Shown: in pieces, positions 13,068 to 21,104 of the stretch | Layout of the letters: each line of letters begins with the position of its first letter | Position numbering within the stretch: the stretch's first letter is position 1 | Assembly: GCA_028281765.1 (NCBI GenBank) | Contig: JANQJF010000086.1 | Coordinates: 38,484 to 102,483, forward strand | Origin: Planctomycetota bacterium | GTDB lineage: Bacteria; Planctomycetota; UBA1135; UBA2386 | Length of the DNA: 64,000 nt | Reading direction: 5' to 3' | The notes under the pieces: model-generated | The model's database searches: none | Seen by the model: the letters and a program-made list of their open reading frames with translations, nothing else | What the model was told of the DNA's origin: nothing | Made by a program: the position numbers and the translations under genes

Positions 13068-15079
13068 TCGCCGATTGCCTCGCGCCACTTCGGTAGCTGG
13101 CGCAGGGCGGCGAGGACTTCGCGCAGCAGGCGTCGGGCGGCATTCGAGAGGTCGAGCGGCCGATCGGGCACGAGGGCCTCTGCAGCGTCGACTTTGCCGC
13201 GTGCCTGGAGCTGACGGGCGTAGAGCACGCGGACCCGATCGTCCGCGATCTGGGCCGGCATGCGCGACGCGTCGATGACGCGGGTCGACTTCGGGTTCTC
13301 GAGGATCGAATCGAGCGCGTGGATGTAGTTGGCCTCGAGCACGAGGAGGGCCGAGCCGCGGGGGTCGGACGCGTGGACGGCGCCGCCGAGGTCCGACAGA
13401 TGGGATGCGAGATCGCGGCGCAGGCTCGCGTGAGGGCGCGCGTAGAGGGTCGCGATCCCGCGGGGCACCTGCTTGCGGGTGCACAGCCGGGTCGCGGCCA
13501 GGAGCGTGCCGCGCGGGTTCTCGGGATCGATCGTCAGGAGGCGGCGTAGCGCGAGATCCGTGGTCTCGTCGTCGCCGGCCTGATGCGCGATCTCGGCCGT
13601 CAGGAAGAGCGCGTTCGTGTTGTTCGGGTCGAATCGGGCGATGCTCTCGAGGTCCGATCGGCTCGCGGACAGAGTCTTGGTGGCGTCCGGTTCGACGCGT
13701 CGCGCTTCGAGGACGCGCAGCTGGCGGAAGCGACTCTCCGAGGGGTGACACGCGATCGCAGACGTCAGGGTGTCGAACCGCTCGCCTGTGTCGCTCTGCG
13801 GCGTCGTGAAATGGTTGGCGATCTGGTGCTGCGCGAACACGACGAGGGCGCCGAGGAACAGCGCGATCACGCCCCCGGCGTGGATCAGCCAGTGCTTGGA
13901 TCCCGCCCCGTCCGGATCGACGCGTCCGTGGCCGAGCCAGCCGGCCCAGGCGAACGCCAGCATCGCAGTCGGCGCGTTCGCCAACGGCGACCGCGCGCAG
14001 CCGAGGATCAGGAACGCGAGCACCGGGAGCAGCTGCATGGCCCGGGCGCGCGTCAGCTCGCGTGGCCGGATGACGACGAACCAGAACGCGATCCACAGGA
14101 GTAGCGCGGGCACGCCGCCGTCGACCGCGACCTCGATGTGATCGTTGTGCGCGGTGTCGACGAAGGTCGCGAACTGACGGCCGAAGCTCGAGAGGTCGAT
14201 CTCCTCGGGGCTGCGGTAGCGCGGATACTCGTACCGGAACTGCGCCGTGCCGTGCCCGAATACGGGCGCGTCGCCGACCATCGTCGCGCACGAGGACCAG
14301 ATCTCCTGCCGCACGGCGATCGTCGAGGGTTGTTCGACGACGACGGTCTCGGCTCCGCCGGGACGCGCATCGTCGGGAAGGGACGCCGAGAGCCAGCCGA
14401 GGAGCGCGGCGGCGAGCGTGATCGACGCCACGGGACGACCGGCCCGGGACGCGCAGAGCGCCGTCAGGCCGACCGCGGCCGTCGCGAGCAGGCCGGCGCG
14501 CGAGCCGTTGATCCCGAGGTAGACCGCGCACGGCAGGATCGCCACCGCTCCCGGGATCGACAGCGAACCCTGCGTCGCGGCAACGAGTCCGATCGCGATA
14601 CACACGGTCACGAACTCACTCGCGACGTTGCGGTTGCCGAGCGTGCTGACGGCCTGCGTCATCGCGTAGCCGGTTGGCCACTCGACGCCCATGAACTGTA
14701 GAATGCCGTAGCCCGACACGATTGCGCCGACGGCGAGCGCGGCGCGAAGCAACGCGGCTGGTGGACGCGTCGCGCCCCAGACGAACGTCAGCCACAGTCC
14801 CGCGGCGTAAGCCGTGCGCAGCAGAGCTTCGATCGTGTTCGTGACCGCGATGCTGCGGACGAGGAACCACACGCACAGGGCACCGAACAGCATGGTGCCG
14901 CGCGGCAGCTGAGCCGGCCACCATCGGCGCGAGGTGAGGGCGAGACCCGCCGCGACGACGAGAAGCAGGCCGCGTCGCGCGAGTTCGAAGTCGAGCCAGC
15001 GCGCCTCGAAGGGGAGGGCGGTGAGCGCGACGAGCGCGACTACCAACCATGCCCCGTCCGCCCGGCGCGCTTCGGTCAC
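13064..15079 (-). CDS. O-antigen-ligase-like polytopic membrane protein with TPR-like C-terminal domain
   Basis: The 671-residue protein has about ten hydrophobic segments in its first 430 residues. A long extracytoplasmic loop contains FGHGTAQFRYEYPRYR and DTAHNDHIEVAVDGG, a pattern typical of O-antigen ligase/polymerase (Wzy_C) proteins. The C-terminal 230 residues are soluble and helical, with TPR-like stretches (FDPNNTNALFLTAEIAHQAGD). A role in joining or polymerising lipid-linked glycans is inferred and fits the nearby glycan group, though this gene is in the nusB-ftsY transcription unit. A GTG start at 15079 overlaps the ftsY stop as GTGA. The stop codon lies in the tandem repeat. Confidence 0.75.
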   Translation of the reverse strand: MTEARRADGAWLVVALVALTALPFEARWLDFELARRGLLLVVAAGLALTSRRWWPAQLPRGTMLFGALCVWFLVRSIAVTNTIEALLRTAYAAGLWLTFVWGATRPPAALLRAALAVGAIVSGYGILQFMGVEWPTGYAMTQAVSTLGNRNVASEFVTVCIAIGLVAATQGSLSIPGAVAILPCAVYLGINGSRAGLLATAAVGLTALCASRAGRPVASITLAAALLGWLSASLPDDARPGGAETVVVEQPSTIAVRQEIWSSCATMVGDAPVFGHGTAQFRYEYPRYRSPEEIDLSSFGRQFATFVDTAHNDHIEVAVDGGVPALLLWIAFWFVVIRPRELTRARAMQLLPVLAFLILGCARSPLANAPTAMLAFAWAGWLGHGRVDPDGAGSKHWLIHAGGVIALFLGALVVFAQHQIANHFTTPQSDTGERFDTLTSAIACHPSESRFRQLRVLEARRVEPDATKTLSASRSDLESIARFDPNNTNALFLTAEIAHQAGDDETTDLALRRLLTIDPENPRGTLLAATRLCTRKQVPRGIATLYARPHASLRRDLASHLSDLGGAVHASDPRGSALLVLEANYIHALDSILENPKSTRVIDASRMPAQIADDRVRVLYARQLQARGKVDAAEALVPDRPLDLSNAARRLLREVLAALRQLPKWREAIGD

Positions 15080-16002
15080 GGGCTGGCCGGCGCCTCGTCG
15101 AAGGTCAGGATCGCGTCGACGAACGCCGTCCGGTCGAAGTCCTCGAGGTCGTCGATGCCCTCGCCGACGCCGATCAGCTTGACCGGCAGCGGCAGCTCGC
15201 GGCGGATGCCGAACACGGCGCCGCCCTTCGCGGTGCCGTCCATCTTCGCGAGGATCAGGCCGCTCACGTCGGCGGTCTTCGTGAACTCCGCCGCCTGCCG
15301 AATCGCGTTTTGGCCGGTCGTCGCGTCGAGCACCTGAAGCGTCTCGTGGGGGGCGTCCGGGATCTGCTTGCGGATCACGCGGACGACTTTCTCGAGCTCG
15401 CTCATCAGGTTCTTCTGCGTGTGCAGGCGGCCGGCCGTGTCGACGATCACGTAGTCGACGCCACGCGCTTTGGCTGCCGCGACCGTGTCGTAGGCGACGG
15501 CCGCGGGGTCGGCGCCGGTGCCCTGCTTGATGATCGGGATGCCGATGCGTTCCGACCACAGCGTCAGCTGTTCGACCGCGGCCGCGCGGAACGTGTCGCC
15601 CGCGCCGAGCATGACCTTGTGGCCTTGCTTGTGGAGCCGGTTCGCGAGCTTCGCGATCGACGTGGTTTTGCCCGAGCCGTTGACGCCGACGACGAGGATG
15701 ACCGTCGGGCCGTCACTCGCCTTCGCGAGAGTGCCCTCACAGCCGTCGAGGCGTTCGAGCAGGCGCTCGCGCAAGAACGCGGGGACTTCCGCGCTCTCGG
15801 CGATCTCCTTCTTGCGGTACGACTCCTTGAGCTGGTTGACGATCTCCGAGCCCGTAGGACCGAGGTCCGCGGTGTAGAGCACCTCTTCGAGTTCTTCGAG
15901 GAAGTCGTCGTCGAGCTTGCGGCCCACGCCAAAGAGTCGGCTCAGGCCCTGGGTCAGTCGGTCGCGAGTCTTCTTGAGTCCGGCGAAGAGCTTGCCAAGC
16001 AC
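15076..16002 (-). CDS. ftsY: Signal recognition particle receptor FtsY
   Basis: The 308-residue protein is the SRP receptor GTPase. The NG domain is complete: helical N domain with FLEELEEVLYTADLG, G1 VVGVNGSGKTTS (about 103-114), GDTFRAAAVEQL, G3 VDTAGRLHTQ, G4-like LAKMDGTAKGG and the C-terminal GVGEGIDDLEDF. The acidic A domain of E. coli FtsY is missing; a short basic amphipathic N-terminus (LGKLFAGLKKTRDRL) probably binds membrane. A GTG start at 16002 follows nusB by 10 nt. Confidence 0.97.
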   Translation of the reverse strand: MLGKLFAGLKKTRDRLTQGLSRLFGVGRKLDDDFLEELEEVLYTADLGPTGSEIVNQLKESYRKKEIAESAEVPAFLRERLLERLDGCEGTLAKASDGPTVILVVGVNGSGKTTSIAKLANRLHKQGHKVMLGAGDTFRAAAVEQLTLWSERIGIPIIKQGTGADPAAVAYDTVAAAKARGVDYVIVDTAGRLHTQKNLMSELEKVVRVIRKQIPDAPHETLQVLDATTGQNAIRQAAEFTKTADVSGLILAKMDGTAKGGAVFGIRRELPLPVKLIGVGEGIDDLEDFDRTAFVDAILTFDEAPASP

Positions 16003-16012
16003 CGTGGGTCTC

Positions 16013-16501
16013 TCAGGCTTCCGTGTTCGCAGCGTCCATGGTCGCCGGCGCGCCAGCGGCTCCCTGCGTGCGCGGCGACGCGTAGTCGAGTCGCACGCGG
16101 TCGAGGATGCCGTTGATGAACGCGCCGGAATTTGCGGTCGAGTACTTCTTACCGAGCTCGATCGCTTCGTTGATCGTGACCTTCGGCGGGATGTCGTCGC
16201 AGTGCAACAGTTCGTGGATCGCCATCCGCAGAATGTTGCGGTCGATCACGGCCATCCGCTCGAGATCCCAGTTGCGGGCGACGATGCGGAGGACGCCGTC
16301 GATGTCGCCACGCGTCTTGTGCGTACCCTCGATCAGGCGCTTCGCGAAGCCGCGCGCATCCTTGTCCTTGCACTCCGACTCCAGGAACTCCGCGAGTTCC
16401 GTGAGGGAGGGTTCCCGCCGCAGATCCAGCTGGTAGAGGAACTGCACGGCCACTTCGCGCGCGCGCGTCCGGCGGCGCATGACGGGTGGTTTTGTGGACA
16501 T
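16013..16501 (-). CDS. nusB: Transcription antitermination factor NusB
   Basis: The 162-residue NusB has the family signatures RRRTRAREVAVQFLYQLDL at the N-terminus and RMAIHELLHCDDIPPKVTINEAIELGKKY in the second half, ending the fold with FINGILDRV. It works with NusE/S10 in rRNA antitermination. The roughly 20 residues after the fold are Ala/Pro-rich and unlike the family. The ATG at 16501 gives the normal N-terminus. It heads a leftward group with ftsY and the O-antigen-ligase-like gene; a 184-bp gap to the divergent VCBS gene should hold both promoters. Confidence 0.95.
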   Translation of the reverse strand: MSTKPPVMRRRTRAREVAVQFLYQLDLRREPSLTELAEFLESECKDKDARGFAKRLIEGTHKTRGDIDGVLRIVARNWDLERMAVIDRNILRMAIHELLHCDDIPPKVTINEAIELGKKYSTANSGAFINGILDRVRLDYASPRTQGAAGAPATMDAANTEA

Positions 16502-16685
16502 CGGAAGGTCGCGTCGAAAGAACAGAGGGGGAAGCGCGGGAGGGTAAGCCGCCGAGCCGCGGGAATCCAGGGGGGGAGCCATGGTCGCTTGCGGCCGGAC
16601 GTGCAGGGGCCGGAACCCGACCGGGATTTCCTCTACGATCAGGGAGTCCCCGCGAATCTCCTCTGAGAACACAACACTCCAATCC

Positions 16686-18632
16686 ATGCACGCACCTCGC
16701 CTGCTTTGCGCCTCCGTGATCCTGAGCCTGGCCCCGGCCGCGTTCGCCCAACAGTTCCAGTACCAGGCCGGCGCCGTGCCGACCGGGCCCAACGATCCCA
16801 CCGAGTGGAGCGAGTCGCTCGAGGTGTTCGATGCCGACGGCGACGGCGACCTCGACGTCATGTTCGCGAACGGCGTCGGGTTCTCCGGACCCGGCGGCGC
16901 GCGCGCGCCGACTCTGCTGATCAACAACGGTGGGTTCTCGTTCTCTTCGGCGCCCAACCAGATCCCTGCCGGCTTCACCCAGCAGGGTAAGGGCATGACC
17001 GTCTGCGACATCGACGGCGACGGCGACGAGGACGTCATCTTCGCGAACGCGTTCGTCACGCAGCCGCGCATTCTCGTGAACGACGGGTCGGGCACTTTCA
17101 CGGACGGCGCTGGGCGGCTCCCGAACGTCAACCTGAACAGCTTCGCCGTGGCGCAGGCCGACGTCGACGACGACGGCGACATCGACCTCGTGTTCACCGA
17201 CGCGGGACCGAACGCGTTGGGTCCGCCGGGGGGTGTGCCGCGCCTGATGATCAACGACGGCAACGGGTTCTTTGCGGAAGAGCCGGGCCAGATGAACGGC
17301 GTCCTCAAGGTCGCGCCCATGGCCGTGACCGCCGTGGACATCGACAACGACTTCGACCTCGACATCATCGTGGACGGCCGCTCGGTCGGGCAGCATCTCT
17401 ACCTGAACGACGGCACCGGGACGTTCTCGTTCGCCGGCGCGAGCGTCCTGCCGCCCGGGAGCACGTTGATCTACGAGACCGACTGGGCCGACCTCGACAA
17501 TGACACCGACATCGACGGCTTCTACACGTCGCTGTCCGGGTTCAACGAGGGGACCGCGCGCAACAACCTCGTGCCGAGCGGAAACCTGACGTTCACCGGC
17601 GCGACGAACACTCTGTCCGGTCTCAACGGCAACGACGACAACGAGGTCGCCTACCTCGACTACGACAACGATGGCCTGCTCGACGTGATCGTCGCGTCGC
17701 TCGGCAACAACCGCGAGAAGCTCTACAAGAACCTCGGGACCTTCGCCGTCGGGTCGTTCCAGTACCAGGCGACCGGGTTCTCCGCGGTCACGGATTCGAC
17801 GCTCGACGTGGCGGTCGGGGATCTGGATGGCGACGGCCGCTACGACGTCGTCACCGCGCAGGGTGAGTCGGGTTCGTTCCTGAACCGGATGTACAAGAAC
17901 AGCGGTCCGATGGACACGATCGCCCCGTGGATCGGGCGGATCGAGGATCGTCCCTTCATCGGGCTCGAGGATCTCAAGCTCGGTCAGTCGATCGTTCGTG
18001 CGTGGATCCAGGACGCGACCGTCGACAGTGGTCGCACGTTCGTCGAGGCGGACCTGAACGTCGTCGTCACGTATGACGATGGCTCCAACTCCGGGCTCGT
18101 CGTCGAGCCGATGAGCTACAGCGGCGGGGGCATCTGGCGCGGCGGGATGCCGGTTTCCCTCGTGGCGCCGGAGTTGGTCGGCGCCACAGTCAGTTACTCC
18201 ATCTCTGCTCGGGACCCGGTGGGCAACATTTCGGTGTCGCCGGTCAGCACTCTCGTGGTCTGCGGTACGGCCGCCTACGGTCCGACGACAGGCAACAACT
18301 GCCTGACTCTCGCCATGTCTCCGCCCCCGAAGATCGCGCGTCCGTTCACGATCAGCGCGATGATGGGGCCGCCGGATCTGATCGGGTCGCTGTGGATCGG
18401 CTTTGCGCCGACCAACCTGCCGTTCATGGGGGGCACAGTGCTCGTCGATCCGTCGACGATCGTCGCGGTGCCGGTGCAGCTCGATTGCTACGGCGTGCTC
18501 GTCCTGTCGACTTCGATCCCGAACAAGACGTCCGCCGGCGTCGAGCTGTTCTGCCAGGCGATCTTCTTGGATCCGGGTCTGCCCGGAGGGCTGAAGTACA
18601 CGCAGGGCCTGCAGGTCCTCGTCTGCCCGTAA
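16686..18632 (+). CDS. Secreted VCBS/FG-GAP repeat protein
   Basis: The 648-residue protein starts with a clear signal peptide ending in AAFAQQ. It then has about seven FG-GAP/VCBS-type repeats with Asp-rich calcium-binding loops such as DADGDGDLDVM, DIDGDGDED and DLDGDGRYDVV, forming a beta-propeller-like domain (about residues 40-415). A beta-rich linker follows. The last about 120 residues hold a module (IARPFTISAMMG ... LDCYGVLVLS ... ELFCQAIFLDP) that resembles the ends of other secreted proteins in this window. The function is unknown; adhesion or extracellular binding is plausible. The ATG at 16686 starts the signal peptide. Confidence 0.8.
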   Translation: MHAPRLLCASVILSLAPAAFAQQFQYQAGAVPTGPNDPTEWSESLEVFDADGDGDLDVMFANGVGFSGPGGARAPTLLINNGGFSFSSAPNQIPAGFTQQGKGMTVCDIDGDGDEDVIFANAFVTQPRILVNDGSGTFTDGAGRLPNVNLNSFAVAQADVDDDGDIDLVFTDAGPNALGPPGGVPRLMINDGNGFFAEEPGQMNGVLKVAPMAVTAVDIDNDFDLDIIVDGRSVGQHLYLNDGTGTFSFAGASVLPPGSTLIYETDWADLDNDTDIDGFYTSLSGFNEGTARNNLVPSGNLTFTGATNTLSGLNGNDDNEVAYLDYDNDGLLDVIVASLGNNREKLYKNLGTFAVGSFQYQATGFSAVTDSTLDVAVGDLDGDGRYDVVTAQGESGSFLNRMYKNSGPMDTIAPWIGRIEDRPFIGLEDLKLGQSIVRAWIQDATVDSGRTFVEADLNVVVTYDDGSNSGLVVEPMSYSGGGIWRGGMPVSLVAPELVGATVSYSISARDPVGNISVSPVSTLVVCGTAAYGPTTGNNCLTLAMSPPPKIARPFTISAMMGPPDLIGSLWIGFAPTNLPFMGGTVLVDPSTIVAVPVQLDCYGVLVLSTSIPNKTSAGVELFCQAIFLDPGLPGGLKYTQGLQVLVCP

Positions 18633-18666
18633 CGCGGTTGCCCGCGAGGCGACGGGCGCGGATCTG

Positions 18667-19128
18667 CTAGAGAGCCGACTTGACGGCGAGCATTTCGAGC
18701 GCGGCGAGCGCGGCGTCCGCGCCCTTGTTGCCGGCTTTGCTACCCGCGCGCTCGAGCGCCTGCTCGAGTGTCTCGCACGTGAGCACGCCGAACGACACCG
18801 GCTTGCCCGACTGGACGCTCGCGTCCAGGATGCCGCGGGCGGCCTGGTTGCAGACGTGGTCGTAGTGCGTCGTCGAGCCGCGGATCACCGCGCCGAGTGC
18901 GATCACGGCGTCCGCGTCCGTGTCCGCGAGCCAGCGGCACACCACGGGTAGCTCGAACGCGCCCGGGACCCACACGACCCGGATGTCGTCGGCGGCTACG
19001 CCGTGGCGGGTCAGCGCATCGATCGCTCCGTCGCGGAGCCGATCGGTCACGAGGCTGTTGAAGCGCGCGATCGCGATCGCGAATTTGCGGCCGTTGCCGT
19101 CGAGCGTGCCTTGGATCGTCTGGACCAT
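18667..19128 (-). CDS. ribH: 6,7-dimethyl-8-ribityllumazine synthase
   Basis: The 153-residue lumazine synthase condenses the ribityl-pyrimidine with dihydroxybutanone phosphate in riboflavin synthesis. Motifs are IAIARFNSLVTD, VWVPGAFELPVV (about 52-63) and the active-site loop ALGAVIRGSTTHYDHVC with its catalytic His, then SFGVLTCETLEQALERAGSK. No riboswitch or other rib gene is visible nearby. It ends 34 nt from the convergent VCBS gene. The CheR-like gene lies upstream in the same direction with a 34-nt gap. Confidence 0.97.
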   Translation of the reverse strand: MVQTIQGTLDGNGRKFAIAIARFNSLVTDRLRDGAIDALTRHGVAADDIRVVWVPGAFELPVVCRWLADTDADAVIALGAVIRGSTTHYDHVCNQAARGILDASVQSGKPVSFGVLTCETLEQALERAGSKAGNKGADAALAALEMLAVKSAL

Positions 19129-19162
19129 GGTCAGGCGATGATGGGCGAACCCGGGCGGGGTC

Positions 19163-19885
19163 TCAAGAGCGAGTTCGCTCGCTTGCGACCGTTCGCACGA
19201 ACAGCGACGGGCGCAGCAGACGGAACGCGTGATCGACCTCGAGCAGGCTCTCGTGTTCGCCCAGGACGAGCAGACCGTCCGGGCGCACGAGCGCGTGCAC
19301 GTGCTGGAGCACGCGACTCTGGGTCGTGACGTCGAACTCCGGGAGGACGTGACGCAGGAGGACGAGGTCGAACGTGCCGCGATTCTCGAGTGGCCGCATC
19401 AAATTGTGCACAGCGAACTCGAGCTGCGCCGAGCCCTGGAATTCGCGTGCGCGCGCTTCGGTGAGCCGGCCGGAGTGGACGTCCGTCCCGAGGACGGTCG
19501 CGTCGACGCCGTACTCGTCGCAGAGGGTCGCGAGCCCGAGGGCTTCCGTGCCGTCGCCGCAGGCGGCGCACCAGGCGCGGAGCGATGCGCCGGCGCGATC
19601 GCGGAGCCATTCGTGCAGATGGCGCCACGTCGCTTCACTCTCGTGGAGCGGTGTCGAGGTCCCGGGGACGACGGCGTCGATCCAGCCCTGCATTTCGTCC
19701 GGGCTGCCGCCGTCGCGAAGCAGAGCGAGATACTGCTCGAACTCCGAGAGCTTCAGGTCGGCGAGTCGCTCGCGCAGCTGGCGCTCGAACGCGCCCCGGT
19801 CGCCCGGTGCCAGGCGAATCCCGGTCGTCTGCTCGAGGAGCTCCTGGAACTGCTGCAGAGTGGCGGCGGTCAGCTGGGGTGTCAT
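19163..19885 (-). CDS. CheR-like methyltransferase, orphan
   Basis: The 240-residue protein has a CheR layout: an N-terminal helical domain (FQELLEQTTGIRLAPGDRGA) and a class I methyltransferase domain with FDLVLLRHVLPEFDVTTQ and PDGLLVLGEHESL. The usual CheR SAM motif (CSTGEEPYS) reads CGDGTEALGLA here, with only part of the signature kept. The length is somewhat below the family norm. No cheB, cheA or MCP gene is near, so a chemotaxis role cannot be assumed. The ATG at 19885 fits the N-terminal domain and is divergent from a small membrane protein. Confidence 0.7.
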   Translation of the reverse strand: MTPQLTAATLQQFQELLEQTTGIRLAPGDRGAFERQLRERLADLKLSEFEQYLALLRDGGSPDEMQGWIDAVVPGTSTPLHESEATWRHLHEWLRDRAGASLRAWCAACGDGTEALGLATLCDEYGVDATVLGTDVHSGRLTEARAREFQGSAQLEFAVHNLMRPLENRGTFDLVLLRHVLPEFDVTTQSRVLQHVHALVRPDGLLVLGEHESLLEVDHAFRLLRPSLFVRTVASERTRS

Positions 19886-19991
19886 CGCGAGGGCCTCTGT
19901 CCCCGTTATCGGCACCCGGGCGGGGGATCTGGATGTCTCGAAGTGGGTTTCGGGTTGCCGCGCGCGGGGCCGGCGCAATGATGTGCGGCCC

Positions 19992-20369
19992 ATGGTGGTG
20001 GTGTTTTGGGTGTTGTTCGCTTCGACGGTCGCGGCTCTGGCCGCGACCGCATGGGCCGGGATCCGCGGCCGGCGACGGACCCACTTCGTCTGCGTCGCGA
20101 TCACCCTGACGCTGCTCTATGCGACGATCCGAATGACGCGATCGCTCGTGGAGAACGTGACATTTCGGGAGTGGGACCTGGCGTTCCACCTGAACTTCGC
20201 GATCACCGCGACGGCGCTGATCGTGCCCGTCGCGATCACCGGAATCGGCTACGCGATGCGCGGTGGGCGAGTCTGGCGGCTGCTCCACCGCACCGCCGTG
20301 ATCCTGTTCGTGGTCGCGGTTCTGGTCGCGACGGCGACGGGGATCTGGGCGTTCTCCCGCGCGAGCTGA
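19992..20369 (+). CDS. Small polytopic membrane protein of unknown function
   Basis: The 125-residue protein is predicted to have four transmembrane segments (about residues 1-20, 32-48, 65-85 and 98-120) linked by short Arg-rich loops. Histidines occur at THFVC, FHLNFA and LLHRTA, a distribution seen in small haem- or quinone-associated membrane proteins such as DUF420, but no family can be claimed. The ATG at 19992 is divergent from the CheR-like gene by 106 bp. lepB starts 38 nt downstream, so the two are probably cotranscribed. Confidence 0.6.
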   Translation: MVVVFWVLFASTVAALAATAWAGIRGRRRTHFVCVAITLTLLYATIRMTRSLVENVTFREWDLAFHLNFAITATALIVPVAITGIGYAMRGGRVWRLLHRTAVILFVVAVLVATATGIWAFSRAS

Positions 20370-20407
20370 TTCCAGCCCGTCGGTCGAATCGGCCGATAAG
20401 CGGGAGA

Positions 20408-21058
20408 GTGAGTTCCGTCGATACGCAGACACCGAACGAATCTCTCGGGGACACGAGCGTCGAAACCGTCGCCTCGCCGTCGGTCGAGCCGACGCCCGCG
20501 ACGCCCGCTTCGCGGCGCCACGCGCGCTTCCCGCTCGATCGCGAACCGTCTGCGGGTCGCGCGTTCGGCAAGCGATTCCTGCGCGATCTCGGTCGCGGCA
20601 TCGTCGTCGTGCTGGTCCTGCACCTCTTCGTCGTGCAGATCTCCGTCGTGCGCGGCCTGTCGATGCAGCCCAGTCTGTTCGACGGGGATCGTCTGATCGT
20701 CGACCGCCTGACCTACTCGTTCGGCGACGTCGACCGGTTCGACGTCGTCGTGCTCCGCAATCCGCGCGACAAGAGCGTGGACTACGTGAAGCGCGTCGTC
20801 GGCTTGCCCGGCGAGACCGTCGAGATCCACAAGGGCAGCGTGTTCGTGAACGGCGTCGAACTCGACGAGCGCTTCGAGTTCATCGACGACACGACTTCGA
20901 TGGCCGAGGTGATCGTCCCCGGTGGTCACTACTTCGTGCTCGGCGACAATCGGCCGGTGAGCTGTGACTCGCGCGAGTTCGGACTCGTGCAGCACGAGCT
21001 GCTCAAGGGCAAGGTGCGCATGCGGTTCTGGCCGCTGACGCGCATGTCGATGTTCTGA
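20408..21058 (+). CDS. lepB: Signal peptidase I
   Basis: The 216-residue signal peptidase I cleaves Sec and Tat signal peptides at the outer face of the membrane. One transmembrane segment (about residues 64-80) precedes the catalytic box GLSMQPSLFDGD with Ser about 85. The general base is Lys about 128 in VDYVKRVVGLPGE, and box E is GDNRPVSCDSREFG. About 60 N-terminal residues are Ser/Thr/Pro-rich and precede the membrane anchor, longer than usual. The GTG at 20408 is the best start available; GGGAG lies only 1 nt before it, so this start is uncertain. The stop codon lies in a duplicated 18-mer. Confidence 0.93.
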   Translation: MSSVDTQTPNESLGDTSVETVASPSVEPTPATPASRRHARFPLDREPSAGRAFGKRFLRDLGRGIVVVLVLHLFVVQISVVRGLSMQPSLFDGDRLIVDRLTYSFGDVDRFDVVVLRNPRDKSVDYVKRVVGLPGETVEIHKGSVFVNGVELDERFEFIDDTTSMAEVIVPGGHYFVLGDNRPVSCDSREFGLVQHELLKGKVRMRFWPLTRMSMF

Positions 21059-21088
21059 GAGCGCCTGAAGTTCTGAGAGCGCCGGAAC
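21053..21088. repeat. 18-bp tandem duplication containing the lepB stop
   Basis: TTCTGAGAGCGCCTGAAG (21053-21070) is repeated directly at 21071-21088 with two mismatches. The first unit includes the last lepB codon and its TGA; the second repeats the TGA out of use. Confidence 0.75.
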
Positions 21089-21104
21089 GCGGCGCCTCCG
21101 AGAT

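Noticed and set aside
15049..17396. Frames opposite ftsY, nusB and the start of the VCBS gene
   Set aside because: FtsY, NusB and VCBS motifs on the other strand or frame identify the real genes; the frames upstream of the nusB ATG are not conserved.
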